From positions 2,976,001-3,040,000 of the forward strand of contig CAVXGU010000003.1 in NCBI GenBank assembly GCA_963761615.1: a stretch of 64,000 bases of DNA, given 5' to 3'. The notes beneath the pieces are model-generated. The model saw nothing but the letters and a program-made list of their open reading frames with translations, had not been told where the DNA came from and ran no database searches. This document shows positions 17,424 to 26,804 of this stretch, piece by piece (within the stretch, counting starts at the first letter, position 1; every line of letters begins with the position of its first letter). The stretch is from CAVXGU01 sp963761615. Lineage in GTDB: Bacteria; Acidobacteriota; Vicinamibacteria; Vicinamibacterales; CAVVIG01. The translations under genes and the position numbers were made by a program.

Positions 17424-20091
17424 TCACGAGCGCAGGACGATCGCCGGGTCGACGCGGGCGGCCCGGCGCGCGGGGAGGACGCTCGCGAGGCCCGCCACGA
17501 CCAGGAAGATCACGGTCACGGCGGCGAGCGTGATTGGGTCGTTCGGCGCGATGCCCCACACCAGGCCGCGCATGAGCCGCCCGAACGCCAGCGTCGCCGC
17601 GAAGCCGGCGCCGAGGCCGGCGGCGACGAACCAGAGCGACTCCCCCGCCGCGAGTCGCAGCATCTGGGATGGCGTGGCGCCGAGGGCCATCCGCACGCCG
17701 ATTCTCCCGCCGCCGTTGGCTCACCGAGAATGCCGTCACCCCGACGACCCCGGCGAGGGTGACCAGAAGGGCGACCGCCGCAAACAGCGAGAGCAGCGTC
17801 GTCGTCAACCGGCGGGGCGCGAGCGCGTCGCTGCGGATCGCGTCGAGCGTCTGCACGTCTTCGACAGGCAGGGTCGGGTCCACGTCGTGGACGAGGGCGA
17901 TGATGCGCCGGGAGAGCGGCGTCGGGTCGCCCGTGGCGCGGACGAGCAGATTTTCCCCGAAAGCGCCGGACTGGAGCGCCGACAGGTACACCTCGCCGGG
18001 CGGCTCGACCTCGAGGCCCGCGTCCTGGGTGTCGCCAACCACGCCCACGATCTCCATCGCTTGCGCGCCGCTGCAGACCCCGCTCGCGTTGCACGGCACG
18101 AGGCGCCGGCCGAGCGGGTCGCCGTCCCCGAACAGCGCCCTGGCGAAGGTCCGGTTGATCACCGACACCATGGGCCGGCCATCGTCATCGCCGGCCGAGA
18201 AGCTCCGCCCGCGCAGGACGGGAATGCCAACGGTGCGGAAGTAGTCCGTGGTCACGTTCCGCTGCTGCGCCCGCGGACGCGCGTTCGGATCCGACGCCTC
18301 GCCCTCGACTTCGTACTGCACACCGAAGGAGTTGCCGCCCTTGAGCGGCGCGAGCATCGCGGCCGCGTCGGACAGCACCCCCGGCAGGTCCCGGACGCGC
18401 GCGAGAATGGGCAGCCAGCGCTGCCGCTGCGCCGCCGGGCGCTGGTAGGTCTCGATGGGCAGGACGACACGCATCGTGAGGACGTTCTGCGACACGACGC
18501 CGGTATCGACATCGACGAGCAGGAACAGGCTCCGCATCAGCAGCCCGGCGCCAGACAGCAGCAGGAAGGCCAGCGCCAGCTGCACGACGACCAGGCCGGC
18601 CTGCAGACGACGCTTGCGGACCGTCGCTGACGCCCCGGACGACTCGCGAAGCACGCCTGCCGTCGTCCGGCGCCACGAGAGGGCGGGCGCCGCGCCGAAC
18701 GCCAGGCCGGTGAGAATCGACAGGCAGGCCGTGAAGGCGACGACCGACGCGTCGACGTGGACATCGCCCGCGCGCGGCGTGAACCGGGCCGCGAAGGTGC
18801 GCAGCAAATCCCCGCCCGCCCACGCGAGTCCGATTCCGACGACGCCGCCCATCAGCGCGAGCACCGTGCTCTCGGTGAGCAACTGCCGGAGCAGGCGGCC
18901 CCGGCCCGCGCCGAGAGCCGCGCGGATCGCCAGCTCCGACTCGCGGCGCGACAGCCGCGCCAGCGTGAGGTTGGCGACGTTCGCGCACGCCACGAGCAGC
19001 ACGAACCCGACCGCGGCGAGCAGCAGGACGAGCGTCGGACGCGCGCTGGCCACGAGCTCGTCCTTCAGCGGGTGCGCGACCGCGGTATAGCCGCGGCCGA
19101 CGGGATACGCCGCCGGATTGACGGGGCCCAGCCGCGCGGCCACGCCCGCGAGCTCGGTCTGCAGGTCGGCCACCGTCGCCGCCGGCCGGAGCCGCGCGAA
19201 CGCCGTGACCATGCGCGCCGTACGGTTGCTCTTCACGGCCGCGCTCGACCGGACGGGACACTGCGACGTCGGCACGAAGATGTCGCACGCGATCGGCAGC
19301 GTGAACGGCGGCAGCACGCCGATCACCGTGTGGACGCGGCCGTTCATCGTGAAGATCCGGCCGACGATGCCGGGGTCGCCCCCGAACCGCGACTGCCAGT
19401 AGCGATGGCTCAGCACGATGACGGCGTCGGCGGCGCCGGCGTCCTCGGCGGCGGTGAAGCCGCGGCCGAGGATCGGCGTGACGCCCATCACGTCGAAGAA
19501 CCGGTGATCCACGACGCCGGTGCGCACCTCTTCCGGATCGCCCTGGCCGATCAGGTTGAAGGTCATGGCGTGGAACTCGACGATGCCGTCGACCGTGTGA
19601 AGCTGGTCCCGGTACTCGGCGAGGTCGAGGGGCGAGAACCCGAACGGCGTGACCCGCGACAGTCCGACCTGCTGGCGCAGCTCGACCAGCCGGTCGCCGT
19701 GCGTGTTGGCCAGCGGTTCGACCAGGACGCCGTCGATGACGCTGAAGATGGCGGCGTTCGCGCCGATGCCGAGGCCGAGCGTGACGATCACGACGAGCGC
19801 ATAGCCGGGGCTCGCGGCGAGCGTGCGCGCGGCGAAGCGCACGTCCGACACCAGGTCCTCGAGCCAGAGCGCGCGCCGCCGGTCGCGCAGCTCCCGCTTC
19901 ACCTGCCCGAGCTGGCCGAAGCGGCGGGTGGCCGTGCGCCGCGCCTCGTCGGCGCCGGCGCCAAGGCGGCGCAGCTCCGCCGTCTCCATGTCGAGGTGGA
20001 ATCGCAACTCCTCGTCGAGGTCCCGCTCCACGCGGCCGGGCGCCGCGGTGCCCGCGAGCCGCCGCACGGCGTTGATCAATCGTCGCAGCAT
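17424..20091 (-). CDS. Acidobacterial-type duplicated orphan ABC permease (ADOP), with +1 frameshift
   Basis: After repair, 888 residues. The N-terminal ~90 residues are the soluble extension seen in ADOP permeases (DLDEELRFHLDMETAELRRLG). Then two MacB_PCD/FtsX modules follow: the first from SPGYALVVIVTLGLGIGANAAIFS to LARLSRRESELAIRAALGAGR, the second from RRLQAGLVVVQLALAFLLLS to the C-terminus. Near residue 797 the frame breaks inside the second coupling motif: QRRREN... should continue as REIGVRMALGATPSQM, which lies in the next frame. Removing one base of GATTC at 17700-17704 (+ strand) restores it and the true stop is at 17424. A PadR repressor gene lies 10 bases upstream in the same operon. 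Substrate unknown. Confidence 0.8.
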
Positions 20092-20101
20092 GCGCGGCCG
20101 T

Positions 20102-20434
20102 CTAGCTCGTCTCGAGGATCCGGTGGACGCCGGCCGCGAAGCGCTGCCAGTTGGCGGTTTCCGCCGCGAGGTGGCGCCGGCCCGCGCGCGTCAGCTCGTA
20201 GTAGCGCGCGCGCCGATTGTCCTCCGACCGTGCCCACTCCGCCTCGACGAGGCCGGCCTCCTCGAGGCGCTGGAGGGCTGGATAGAGCGAGCCCTGGTTG
20301 ACGCGGAGCGCGTCGCTCGAGACGAGGCGGATGCGCTGGGCGATCGCCCAGCCGTGCATCGGCCCCGCATTGAGGACTTTCAGGACGAGCAGGTCGAGCG
20401 TGCCCTGCAGCAGCTTGGTCGATCCGATGCCCAC
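20102..20434 (-). CDS. PadR-family transcriptional regulator
   Basis: I chose the GTG at 20434 because GGGGAGG lies 6 bases before it; the product is then 110 residues, the usual short PadR type 2 length. The start GIGSTKLLQGTLDLLVLKVL is the family's opening helix. The winged helix follows (HGWAIAQRI ... LRVNQGSLYPALQRLEEAGLVEAEW, then RRARYYELTRAGRRHL), and a C-terminal dimerisation helix ends the protein. It precedes the large permease by 10 bases, the standard PadR-ADOP pairing in Acidobacteriota. A perfect palindrome abutting the ribosome site is the likely operator, implying autorepression of the operon until a ligand binds. Confidence 0.88.
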   Translation of the reverse strand: MGIGSTKLLQGTLDLLVLKVLNAGPMHGWAIAQRIRLVSSDALRVNQGSLYPALQRLEEAGLVEAEWARSEDNRRARYYELTRAGRRHLAAETANWQRFAAGVHRILETS

Positions 20435-20446
20435 GACGGCCTCCCC

Positions 20447-20469
20447 GTAGTGTCGACGTTCGACACTAC
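20447..20469 (-). promoter_or_regulatory. Palindromic PadR operator
   Basis: Arms GTAGTGTCGA and TCGACACTAC form a perfect 10-bp inverted repeat around a 3-base centre (CGT). It lies immediately upstream of the PadR ribosome-binding site. A bound repressor dimer here would block the transcript start or early elongation. No other long perfect palindrome is found near this start. Confidence 0.7.
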
Positions 20470-20509
20470 AGGGTGCCGCAGGCATTGTCGGATGCCAACA
20501 ACAGGGATT

Positions 20510-20535
20510 GGGGCGGGCACCCGGGTGCCCGCCCC
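20510..20535 (-). terminator. Strong GC hairpin downstream of the MFS gene
   Basis: GGGGCGGGCAC pairs with GTGCCCGCCCC to give an 11-bp stem with the self-complementary CCGG at the tip. It lies 28 bases after the stop of the MFS gene on the minus strand and before the PadR promoter region. There is no U run, so termination could need Rho or rely on stem strength. Confidence 0.5.
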
Positions 20536-20562
20536 CGATCGCGCCGGACGGCTCGATGGGTC

Positions 20563-21786
20563 CTACGCCGTCGCGGCGGCGGCCTTGCCGGCGTGCGGCG
20601 GCGACAGCAGGAACGGCACGATCATCGCCAGGATCATGACGCCGGAGACGATGTGCAGGACCTGGGAGTAGCTGCCGGTCGCCGCCCGCATCACGGCGAA
20701 CGCGAGCGGGCCGAACGCGGCGGCGAACGTCCAGGTGACCAGGACGAAGCCCACGATGGGACCGATGTGGTGCGACCCGAAGTAGTCCGCCGCGAACGCC
20801 GGCACCAGCCCGTAGCCGCCGCCGTAGCACATCAGGATGACGAAGGCCACGATGAGCACGGGCGTCTCGGTCGACAGGCTCGGCAACGTCCAGAAGAGGA
20901 CGGCCTGCACGAGGAACATCACGAGGAACGTGATCTTGCGCGTCGCCCAGTCCGACACCCAGGACCAGAACACGCGGCCGGCGCCGTTCCCGAAGGCGAC
21001 GATGGCCACCATGCGCGCCGCTTCGAGCGCCGTCACCTTGGTCAGGTCCGTGAACAGGGGCGCCGCCTGGGACGCGACGGAGATCCCGGCCATGCTGTTC
21101 AGCGACAGCAGCAGGCAGAGCATCCAGAACTGCCACGTCTTGACCGCCTCGCCGAGCGTGTAGTCCCGCGTCGATCGCTCGGACAGCTGCGTGGCGCTCG
21201 GGGTCCAGCCTTCCGGCACCCAGCCTTGAGGCGGGTTGTGCATGACCAGGCCGCAGCCCGCCACGACGATCAGGTACACGATCCCGAGGTACGCGAAGGT
21301 CGTCAGCGGACCGTACGCCTGGATCAGCCGGGCCGCCACGGGCGCGATCACCAGCGAGCCGGCTCCGAACCCGCCCACCGACAGCCCCGTCATCAGGCCG
21401 CGGCGTTCGGGAAACCACTTGAGCACGACGGCCAGCGGCACGATGTAGCCGACGCCGAGACCGCTGCCGCCGATGACCCCGTACACGAGGTACAGCCACC
21501 ACAAGCGGTTCGCCGAGAAGCTCGCGAGGAACACGCCCCCGCCCCAGAGGAAACCAGCCAGGATCGCCGTGAACCGCGGTCCCTTGCGGTGCATCACCAG
21601 CCCGCCCCAGAAGGCGCCGGTGCCGAGGCCGAACACGCTGACCGTGAAGGCCAGGGTGATCTGCGGGACCGTCCAATGGAACGCGTTCGAGAGCGGGGTG
21701 ATGAACACGCTCCAGGTGTAGAACGCGCCCAGCGCCATCTGCATGACGACGCTGGCCAGAGCGATCCACCAACGATTCACACGCAT
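20563..21786 (-). CDS. OFA-family MFS transporter (oxalate/formate antiporter-like)
   Basis: 407 residues from the ATG with GGAGGGATC upstream. Twelve membrane segments are visible. The opening WWIALASVVMQMALGAFYTWSVFITPL is diagnostic of the OFA subfamily, and GPRFTAILAGFLWGGGVFLAS and GSGLGVGYIVPLAVVLKWFPERRG are its loop 2 and helix 4 motifs. The GYGLVPAFAADYFGSHHIGPIVG segment marks the second half. OFA carriers exchange small carboxylates such as oxalate, formate or lactate across the inner membrane; the exact substrate is not readable. It appears to be a single-gene unit, ended by the hairpin at 20510. Confidence 0.82.
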   Translation of the reverse strand: MRVNRWWIALASVVMQMALGAFYTWSVFITPLSNAFHWTVPQITLAFTVSVFGLGTGAFWGGLVMHRKGPRFTAILAGFLWGGGVFLASFSANRLWWLYLVYGVIGGSGLGVGYIVPLAVVLKWFPERRGLMTGLSVGGFGAGSLVIAPVAARLIQAYGPLTTFAYLGIVYLIVVAGCGLVMHNPPQGWVPEGWTPSATQLSERSTRDYTLGEAVKTWQFWMLCLLLSLNSMAGISVASQAAPLFTDLTKVTALEAARMVAIVAFGNGAGRVFWSWVSDWATRKITFLVMFLVQAVLFWTLPSLSTETPVLIVAFVILMCYGGGYGLVPAFAADYFGSHHIGPIVGFVLVTWTFAAAFGPLAFAVMRAATGSYSQVLHIVSGVMILAMIVPFLLSPPHAGKAAAATA

Positions 21787-21950
21787 GATCCCTCCACCGA
21801 TGGCGAGGTCGTGCCGGCAGGCGGCAAGCCGGGGAGCGCTGGCGTCCCTCCTCCCGGGGCCATCGTCGGACGGCATTCTACACGACGCGAGGCTCCGTCA
21901 CGGGATGCCGATGCACGAGCGTGCGTCGCGGCCGGCGGCGGAATCGCGGC

Positions 21951-22706
21951 TCAGGGCCGCGCGGGCGGCGCGCCGAGCGCGTCGAGCAGCGCGTCGACGG
22001 CGGTGCGGGCGGCGGCGGCCCGGGCCTCGACGCCCGCCAGATCGGAGGCGTGCCAGGAGTCGGCCGCCTCCTTCAGGCGCGCGGCGGCGTCGGCGCGCAG
22101 CGTCCGCGCGCGGGCGCGGACCGCGGGATCGAGGTCGCGTCCGAGCAGCCAGTCGGCCTGCGCGAGATTGGTCTGGATGCGATCCAGGTTCCCGACCAGC
22201 ACGCGTACGCGTCCCGGATACGACGCCCCCGGCGACGCGACGCCATGACACGACGCGCACCGCGCCTCGAGGGCGGCGGGCGACGGCACGCGCGCCGTCA
22301 TCGCGCCGTGGCACGTCGAGCAAGTCGGCGCGCCGGCCTCGCCGCGTGCGAGCAGGGCGTAGTGCGGACCCCGGCGGAACGCCGCGGCCTCGGCCTCGTG
22401 GCACTTGCCGCACGTTGCGGGCAGGTTCGCCGGCGCGACCGGGCTCGTCGGCAGCTTCGGGTCGATCACCCCGGCGTGCGCTTCGGCGGGCACGACCGTG
22501 CGCGCGTCGCCGCCGTGGCAGCTCTCGCAGCCGACGCCGGCGCGCGCGTGCGCGGACTGCGCCCACTCGCCGAGATGGCTCGCACCCGGTACGGACAGGT
22601 AGTTGGCGAAGTGGCAGGTCGCGCAGCGTCCCAGGGTCTGCGCGCCCGCGGTCCCGGCCGCGAGGACCACGACCAGGCAGGCGGCGGCAAGCGCGGCGGC
22701 TCTCAT
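21951..22706 (-). CDS. Secreted pentahaem c-type cytochrome
   Basis: 251 residues with signal peptide AAALAAACLVVVLAAGTAGA and five CxxCH sites: CATCH, CESCH, CGKCH, CSTCH and CASCH. After the last haem site the final ~90 residues are an Ala/Arg-rich helical region without haems (RARTLRADAAARLKEAADSW). The arrangement is like small cytochrome c554/c3-type carriers but I cannot place it in a named family. It starts 18 bases after the universal stress protein gene, with AGGAGGACGTC as ribosome site, so it is probably co-transcribed. It is likely a periplasmic electron carrier, possibly feeding the electron-export operon at 39.5-44.5 kb (inference). Confidence 0.8.
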   Translation of the reverse strand: MRAAALAAACLVVVLAAGTAGAQTLGRCATCHFANYLSVPGASHLGEWAQSAHARAGVGCESCHGGDARTVVPAEAHAGVIDPKLPTSPVAPANLPATCGKCHEAEAAAFRRGPHYALLARGEAGAPTCSTCHGAMTARVPSPAALEARCASCHGVASPGASYPGRVRVLVGNLDRIQTNLAQADWLLGRDLDPAVRARARTLRADAAARLKEAADSWHASDLAGVEARAAAARTAVDALLDALGAPPARP

Positions 22707-22724
22707 GACGTCCTCCTGATTATC

Positions 22725-23628
22725 TTATCGCCTGAGCGTCAGCACCGGACACGTCGCCCGGCGGACAATCTGATTCGTCGTCGATCCGAAGAGCGCGAGC
22801 CCGAGCGCGCTGCGGCCGTGCACGCCCATCACGATCAGAATCCGCGTGGCCTTCGTCGGCCGCGCGCAGAATCTCTCGGAACGGGCGCCCCCGCTCGACC
22901 CGCACCGACGGCGTGCACCAGTCGCGGACGCTGTCGGGGACGAGCGCCCAGAGGCGCGCCTCGATGTCCCCCTCCTTCGGGTGGCCGCCGACGGGCACTT
23001 CGTCGGGCAGCGGCATCCCCATCTCGCCCTCCGTCGCCCAGGCGATGCTGTAGAGCAGCGTCACGTGCGCCTCGGCCTCCTTCGCCAGCGACCATGCGGC
23101 TTCGACCGCGGCGAGCGACCAGTCCGAGAAGTCGACCGGCACGAGCAGCCGCTTGAACGGCAGCACGGAGGTCGCCCGCGAGCGCGGCGGCACGGTCAGG
23201 ACCGGGCACGGCGCCTGCCGCAGCACGTGCTCCGTCACCGACCCCAGGACGAGGTACTCCAGCCCGCTCGCGCCGTGCGTCCCCATCACGATGACGTCGG
23301 CCGGCAGCGCCGTCGCGGCCGCGACGATGCGGATCGGCGGCGGCCCAACCTCGATGCGCGTGTCCAGCCGGATGCGGCCCGCCCGCGACTGCGGAAACGT
23401 CGACTGCAGCCGGGAGCGAAAGTCGGCCTTCATCGACTCGTCGGGCTCGGGCTCACCGCGATAGCCGGCCAGCCCCAGCGCCGGCACCGGCAGGAAGACT
23501 GGATTGTAGACGTGCAACGCCGTAATCGACGAGCCGTACCAGAGCGCCAGCGCCTCGGCGTGAGCGGCCGCGTGGTTCGACGCGTCCGAGAAGTCCGTCG
23601 GGCACAAGATGCGGTTGATGTCGAGCAT
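22725..23628 (-). CDS. Tandem universal stress protein (two Usp domains), with +1 frameshift
   Basis: 300 residues after repair. Domain 1 (about 1-150) starts MLDINRILCPTDFSDASNHAAAHA and ends VIVMGTHGASGLEYLVLGSVTEHVLRQ, with the ATP-binding G-x2-G-x9-G(S/T) pattern. Domain 2 begins FKRLLVPVDFSDWSLAAVEAA. Near residue 265, ADEGHAD should continue as LIVMGVHGRSALGLALFGSTT but the frame slips; deleting one base of GAATC at 22838-22842 (+ strand) restores it, with the TAA at 22725. Usp proteins bind ATP and promote survival under starvation or hypoxia. Divergent from DUF302 at 23807; the shared 178-base region carries sigma-54-like sequence. The pentahaem cytochrome follows. Confidence 0.82.
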
Positions 23629-23756
23629 GACAGCCCCCTGCTCCCCTTTCGCCGGAATTCCGCCGCCGAGTTGCCGGGCGCCGGGGAACCGGCGCGCGGA
23701 ACGCGGGTTTGCGCGGTTTCACGGCCTGCTGCGCCCGTCCGTTGCAAAGCGCCGGC

Positions 23757-23772
23757 CGGTATCCGGTTTGCG
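23757..23772 (+). promoter_or_regulatory. Candidate sigma-54 promoter for the DUF302-Usp-AI-2E operon
   Basis: CGGTATCCGGTTTGCG has the GG-N10-GC spacing and TTTGC box and differs from the element at 16897 at only two positions. It lies 35 bases before the DUF302 start. A palindrome CGGAATTCCG at 23653-23662, about 95 bases upstream, could be the activator site. Confidence 0.45.
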
Positions 23773-23806
23773 ACACCAGCGAGTACCGATGACCCAGGAG
23801 GTTGTC

Positions 23807-24211
23807 ATGAACGAGACCCGGTACGGACTCCGCGTCACCCTGGCCGCGCCGTACGCCACGGCCGTCGAGCGGACCATGGCCGCGCTCAGGGCCGAGGGCT
23901 TCGGGGTCCTGACGACCATCGACGTCAAGGCCACGCTGAAGCAGAAACTCGATCGCGACTTCCGCAACTACGTGATCATCGGCGCCTGCAATCCGCCGCT
24001 CGCCGATCGCGCGCTCGAGGCCGAGCTCGAGGTGGGCCTGCTGCTCCCGTGCAACGTCGTCATCTACGAGACGACGCCGAACGAGAGCGTCGTCGCCGCC
24101 ATGGCGCCGCTGGCCGCCCTCGGCATCGTCGGACCGAATCCGGCGCTGCGCGGGGTGGCCGAAGAGGCCGACGCGCGGCTGCGCCGCGCCCTGACGTCGC
24201 TCGAGGCCTGA
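23807..24211 (+). CDS. DUF302 domain protein
   Basis: 134 residues from ATG 23807 behind a strong AGGAGG. The sequence RYGLRVTLAAPYATAVERTMAALRAEGFGVLTTID and the later VIIGACNPPLADRALEAE and LLLPCNVVIYE are the conserved DUF302 blocks, including the ACNP motif. Structures of the family show a small alpha/beta fold; function is unsettled, though genes often sit with stress, redox or metal genes. First of a plus-strand operon with the tandem Usp (21-base gap) and AI-2E transporter. Confidence 0.83.
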   Translation: MNETRYGLRVTLAAPYATAVERTMAALRAEGFGVLTTIDVKATLKQKLDRDFRNYVIIGACNPPLADRALEAELEVGLLLPCNVVIYETTPNESVVAAMAPLAALGIVGPNPALRGVAEEADARLRRALTSLEA

Positions 24212-24231
24212 GAATCCGGTATCCTCAGCAC

Positions 24232-25131
24232 GTGTTCGCGTCGATCCTCTGTCCGATCGACTTCTCGGCCGATGCACGCGCGGCGCTCCGGTACGCGCTG
24301 GCGGTGGCACGGCGATCCGGCGGCGCGGTAACCGCGCTGTACGTGCGCGATCCCTTCCTCGTCAACGCGGCCGCGGCGGCCTACGGCGGACGCGTGCAGT
24401 TCGCGCGCCGGACCCGCACCGAACTGGACCGATTCGTCGCCTCGGCCACGCGGGGCGCCCGTCCGACCCGGCGCGTGGCCACGCGCGTCGTCGAGGGCGA
24501 TCCGGCCCGCGAGATTGCGGCCGCCTGCGCGCGCGGCCGCGCCGACCTCGTCGTCATCGGGACGCACGGCCTCGGCGGGGTCGGCAAGCTCTTCTTCGGA
24601 TCGACGACGGCGACGGTGCTGGAGCGGACCAGGGTCCCCGTGCTCGCGGTTCCCGCCGGACGCGGACGGCGGCCGCACGCCGGTCCGCGCGAGGGCTGGC
24701 CCGGCGCCCGGGTCGTCGTGCCCGTCGCCCTCGATCGTGCCTCGCGCCGCGAGGCCGAGCGGGCCGCCGACGTGGCACGCTTCTTCGGCGCGACGGCTGT
24801 CCTCGTGCACGCCACGCGACGGCCGCAGGTACCGCCCTTCGTCGGGCCCGGATTCTTCGACCACGAGCGCGCGGCGATCGCCGGGGCCCGCGAGCGGCTG
24901 GCGCGCCTGGCCACCGCCGTGCCGGACACCGCGCCCGAGGTGATCGTCGCGGCCGGCGATCCCGCCGACGTCGCCGCGACCGCCGCCCGCGCCACGCGCA
25001 GCGGACTCGTGATCCTCGCCCTCGGACGCCGGCACGGACTCTTCGGGGCCGCACCCGGCGCGATCGCCTACCGCGTCCTCAGGCGCGGCACGACACCGGT
25101 GCTCGCGCTGCCGCACAGCGGACGGCGATGA
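24232..25131 (+). CDS. Tandem universal stress protein (two Usp domains)
   Basis: 299 residues from GTG 24232 (FASILCPIDFSADARAALRYAL). Domain 1 ends with DLVVIGTHGLGGVGKLFFGSTTATVLERT, which carries the ATP-binding glycine pattern. Domain 2 (VVVPVALDRASRREAERAADVA onward) ends SGLVILALGRRHGLFGAAPGA and has a degenerate glycine motif, so it probably does not bind ATP. This sensing/non-binding pair is common in double Usp proteins. Its last codons overlap the AI-2E transporter start (ATGA), so they are coupled. Expected role: cytoplasmic ATP/AMP-dependent regulator in starvation or low oxygen. Confidence 0.84.
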   Translation: MFASILCPIDFSADARAALRYALAVARRSGGAVTALYVRDPFLVNAAAAAYGGRVQFARRTRTELDRFVASATRGARPTRRVATRVVEGDPAREIAAACARGRADLVVIGTHGLGGVGKLFFGSTTATVLERTRVPVLAVPAGRGRRPHAGPREGWPGARVVVPVALDRASRREAERAADVARFFGATAVLVHATRRPQVPPFVGPGFFDHERAAIAGARERLARLATAVPDTAPEVIVAAGDPADVAATAARATRSGLVILALGRRHGLFGAAPGAIAYRVLRRGTTPVLALPHSGRR

Positions 25132-26168
25132 AGGGCCAGACGATTGTCACGACGGCGATGGCCCTCGGCCTGGCCTATCTCACCTTCCTCGTCATCGAGC
25201 CGTTCGCCACGCCGCTCATCTTCGCGATCGTGATGGTCCTCGTCTTCGAGCCGCTGCACCGGCGGCTGGAGCGGCGCTTCGGCCGCACGGCCGGCGCCGC
25301 GCTCGGCACGGCCAGCGTCGTCCTGCTCACGCTCGTGCCGCTGTTCCTGCTCGCGGGCCAGGTCGTCGGCGAGGCCGTCGGGCTGGCGCACAGCCTCGAC
25401 TCGTCGCCCTTCGAGCGCCTGCTGTCGCAGGCGCAGGGCACGGCAGCCCGCTTCGGCATCGACGTGGAGAGCATGGTCCGTCAGAGCGCGCAGCAGTTCG
25501 TCGGCGACATCGGCGCGCTAGCCTCACGCGTCGTCCGCGACGCCAGCGGCGTGGTCATCGGCACCGCCGTCGCCATGTTCGCGACGTTCTTCCTGTTCCG
25601 CGACGGTCGCGAGATCGTCGAGCGGCTGCCCGCGCTCATGCCCATGGAGCGCGCGAAGGCCCAGTCCCTGCTGCGCGAGATTCGCGAGATGATTCAGTCG
25701 AACATCGCGGCGACGCTCGCGGCGGCGGCCCTGCAGGGCACGATCGGCGGCATCACGTTCGCGATCATCGGCCTCCCGGCCGCGACGATGTGGGGGGTCG
25801 TGATGGCGCTCTTCTCCTTCGTTCCGGTGCTGGGCGCCTGGGTGGTGTGGCTGCCGGCGGCGGGCGGACTCATGCTGACGGGGCGGCCCGTGGCCGGCGC
25901 CGTGCTGATCGGCATCGGCCTCGGCATCGTCGGCACCGTCGACAACATCGTCCGGCCGATGCTGCTCGCGCACGCGACGCGGATGAACGGGCTGCTGGTG
26001 ATGATCAGCCTGCTCGGCGGCGTACAGGCGTTCGGCATCGTCGGCCTGCTGCTCGGACCGCTCGTCGTCAGCGTCGTGCTCGCGCTCCTCGCGATGTACG
26101 TCCGCGAGGAGCCGGACGCTCGCGCGCCGACGCCTCCGCCTCGGCAGCTTCCGCCAGCAGCCGGATGA
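25128..26168 (+). CDS. AI-2E / PerM-family transporter
   Basis: 346 residues, about eight membrane segments. Typical blocks: an N-terminal pair of helices with FATPLIFAIVMVLVFEPLHRRLERR, a long periplasmic/central helical region (FERLLSQAQGTAARFGID), then ALQGTIGGITFAIIGLPAATMWGVVMALFSFVPVLG and VDNIVRPMLLAHATRMNGLLVMISLLGGVQAFG, the family signature. Members export autoinducer-2, or act as Na+/H+ antiporters. The C-terminal tail is Pro-rich and encoded over the 3' end of the convergent phosphoribosyltransferase gene (101-base overlap). Last gene of the DUF302-Usp operon. Confidence 0.86.
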   Translation: MKGQTIVTTAMALGLAYLTFLVIEPFATPLIFAIVMVLVFEPLHRRLERRFGRTAGAALGTASVVLLTLVPLFLLAGQVVGEAVGLAHSLDSSPFERLLSQAQGTAARFGIDVESMVRQSAQQFVGDIGALASRVVRDASGVVIGTAVAMFATFFLFRDGREIVERLPALMPMERAKAQSLLREIREMIQSNIAATLAAAALQGTIGGITFAIIGLPAATMWGVVMALFSFVPVLGAWVVWLPAAGGLMLTGRPVAGAVLIGIGLGIVGTVDNIVRPMLLAHATRMNGLLVMISLLGGVQAFGIVGLLLGPLVVSVVLALLAMYVREEPDARAPTPPPRQLPPAAG

Positions 26169-26778
26169 CGTCGCCGTCGTTCAGCGGCGCGAAGTCCTCG
26201 TACCACGCGGCGATCGCGTCGAACGTCTCGGGCTGCAGCGGGCAGACGACCTCGGTCACCAGCGGGCCGAGGCGCACGCACGCCTCCGGCGCACCCACCG
26301 GCGCGGCGACGATGATCGCCGACGGCCCGAGCGGCGCCAGTGCGGCGATCGCCGCGCGCATGGTCGCGCCGGTCGCGATCCCGTCGTCCACCACGATCGC
26401 GATGCGGTGATCCACCGCGGCGGGCGCGCGGTCCCCGCGCAGCGTCCGGACCTGCCGGTCCAGCTTCAGGCGCTCGCGCATCGCCACCTGGCGAACGGAG
26501 GCGAGCGAAAGGCCGAGCTCGTCGATGAGGTCGCGGTGGAGCAGCTGCACGCCACCCGACGCGACGGCTCCCATGGCCAAGCCCTCGCGGCCCGGGGCGC
26601 CGAGCCGGCGCGCCAGGAGCACGTCGAACTCGGCATGCAGCGCGCGGGCGACTTCGGCGGCCACCGCAACGCCGCCCCTCGGCAGGCCGAGGACGATCAC
26701 ATCGGGGCGGTTGGCGAAACGGTCGAGGCGCGTGGACAGCGCGCGTCCGGCGTCGGCCCGGCTCGCGAATCGGTTCAC
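26068..26778 (-). CDS. Phosphoribosyltransferase-domain protein
   Basis: 236 residues. Opening FASRADAGRALSTRLDRFANRPDVIVLGLPRGGVAVAAEVA is the usual start of these proteins, and IVVDDGIATGATM (about 129-140) is the PRPP-binding loop. The loop for the base (LQPETFDAIAAWYEDFAPLNDGDV) is also conserved. These type I PRTase-like proteins of stress islands are poorly characterised; a homologue in Mycobacterium tuberculosis belongs to the DosR dormancy regulon. The last 34 residues are Arg/Ala-rich and lie opposite the AI-2E gene. The DUF6544-like gene is 26 bases upstream on the same strand. Confidence 0.83.
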   Translation of the reverse strand: MNRFASRADAGRALSTRLDRFANRPDVIVLGLPRGGVAVAAEVARALHAEFDVLLARRLGAPGREGLAMGAVASGGVQLLHRDLIDELGLSLASVRQVAMRERLKLDRQVRTLRGDRAPAAVDHRIAIVVDDGIATGATMRAAIAALAPLGPSAIIVAAPVGAPEACVRLGPLVTEVVCPLQPETFDAIAAWYEDFAPLNDGDVIRLLAEAAEAEASARERPAPRGRTSRGARARR

Positions 26779-26804
26779 ACCTTCACAGTATCAGGTCCGC
26801 AGCC

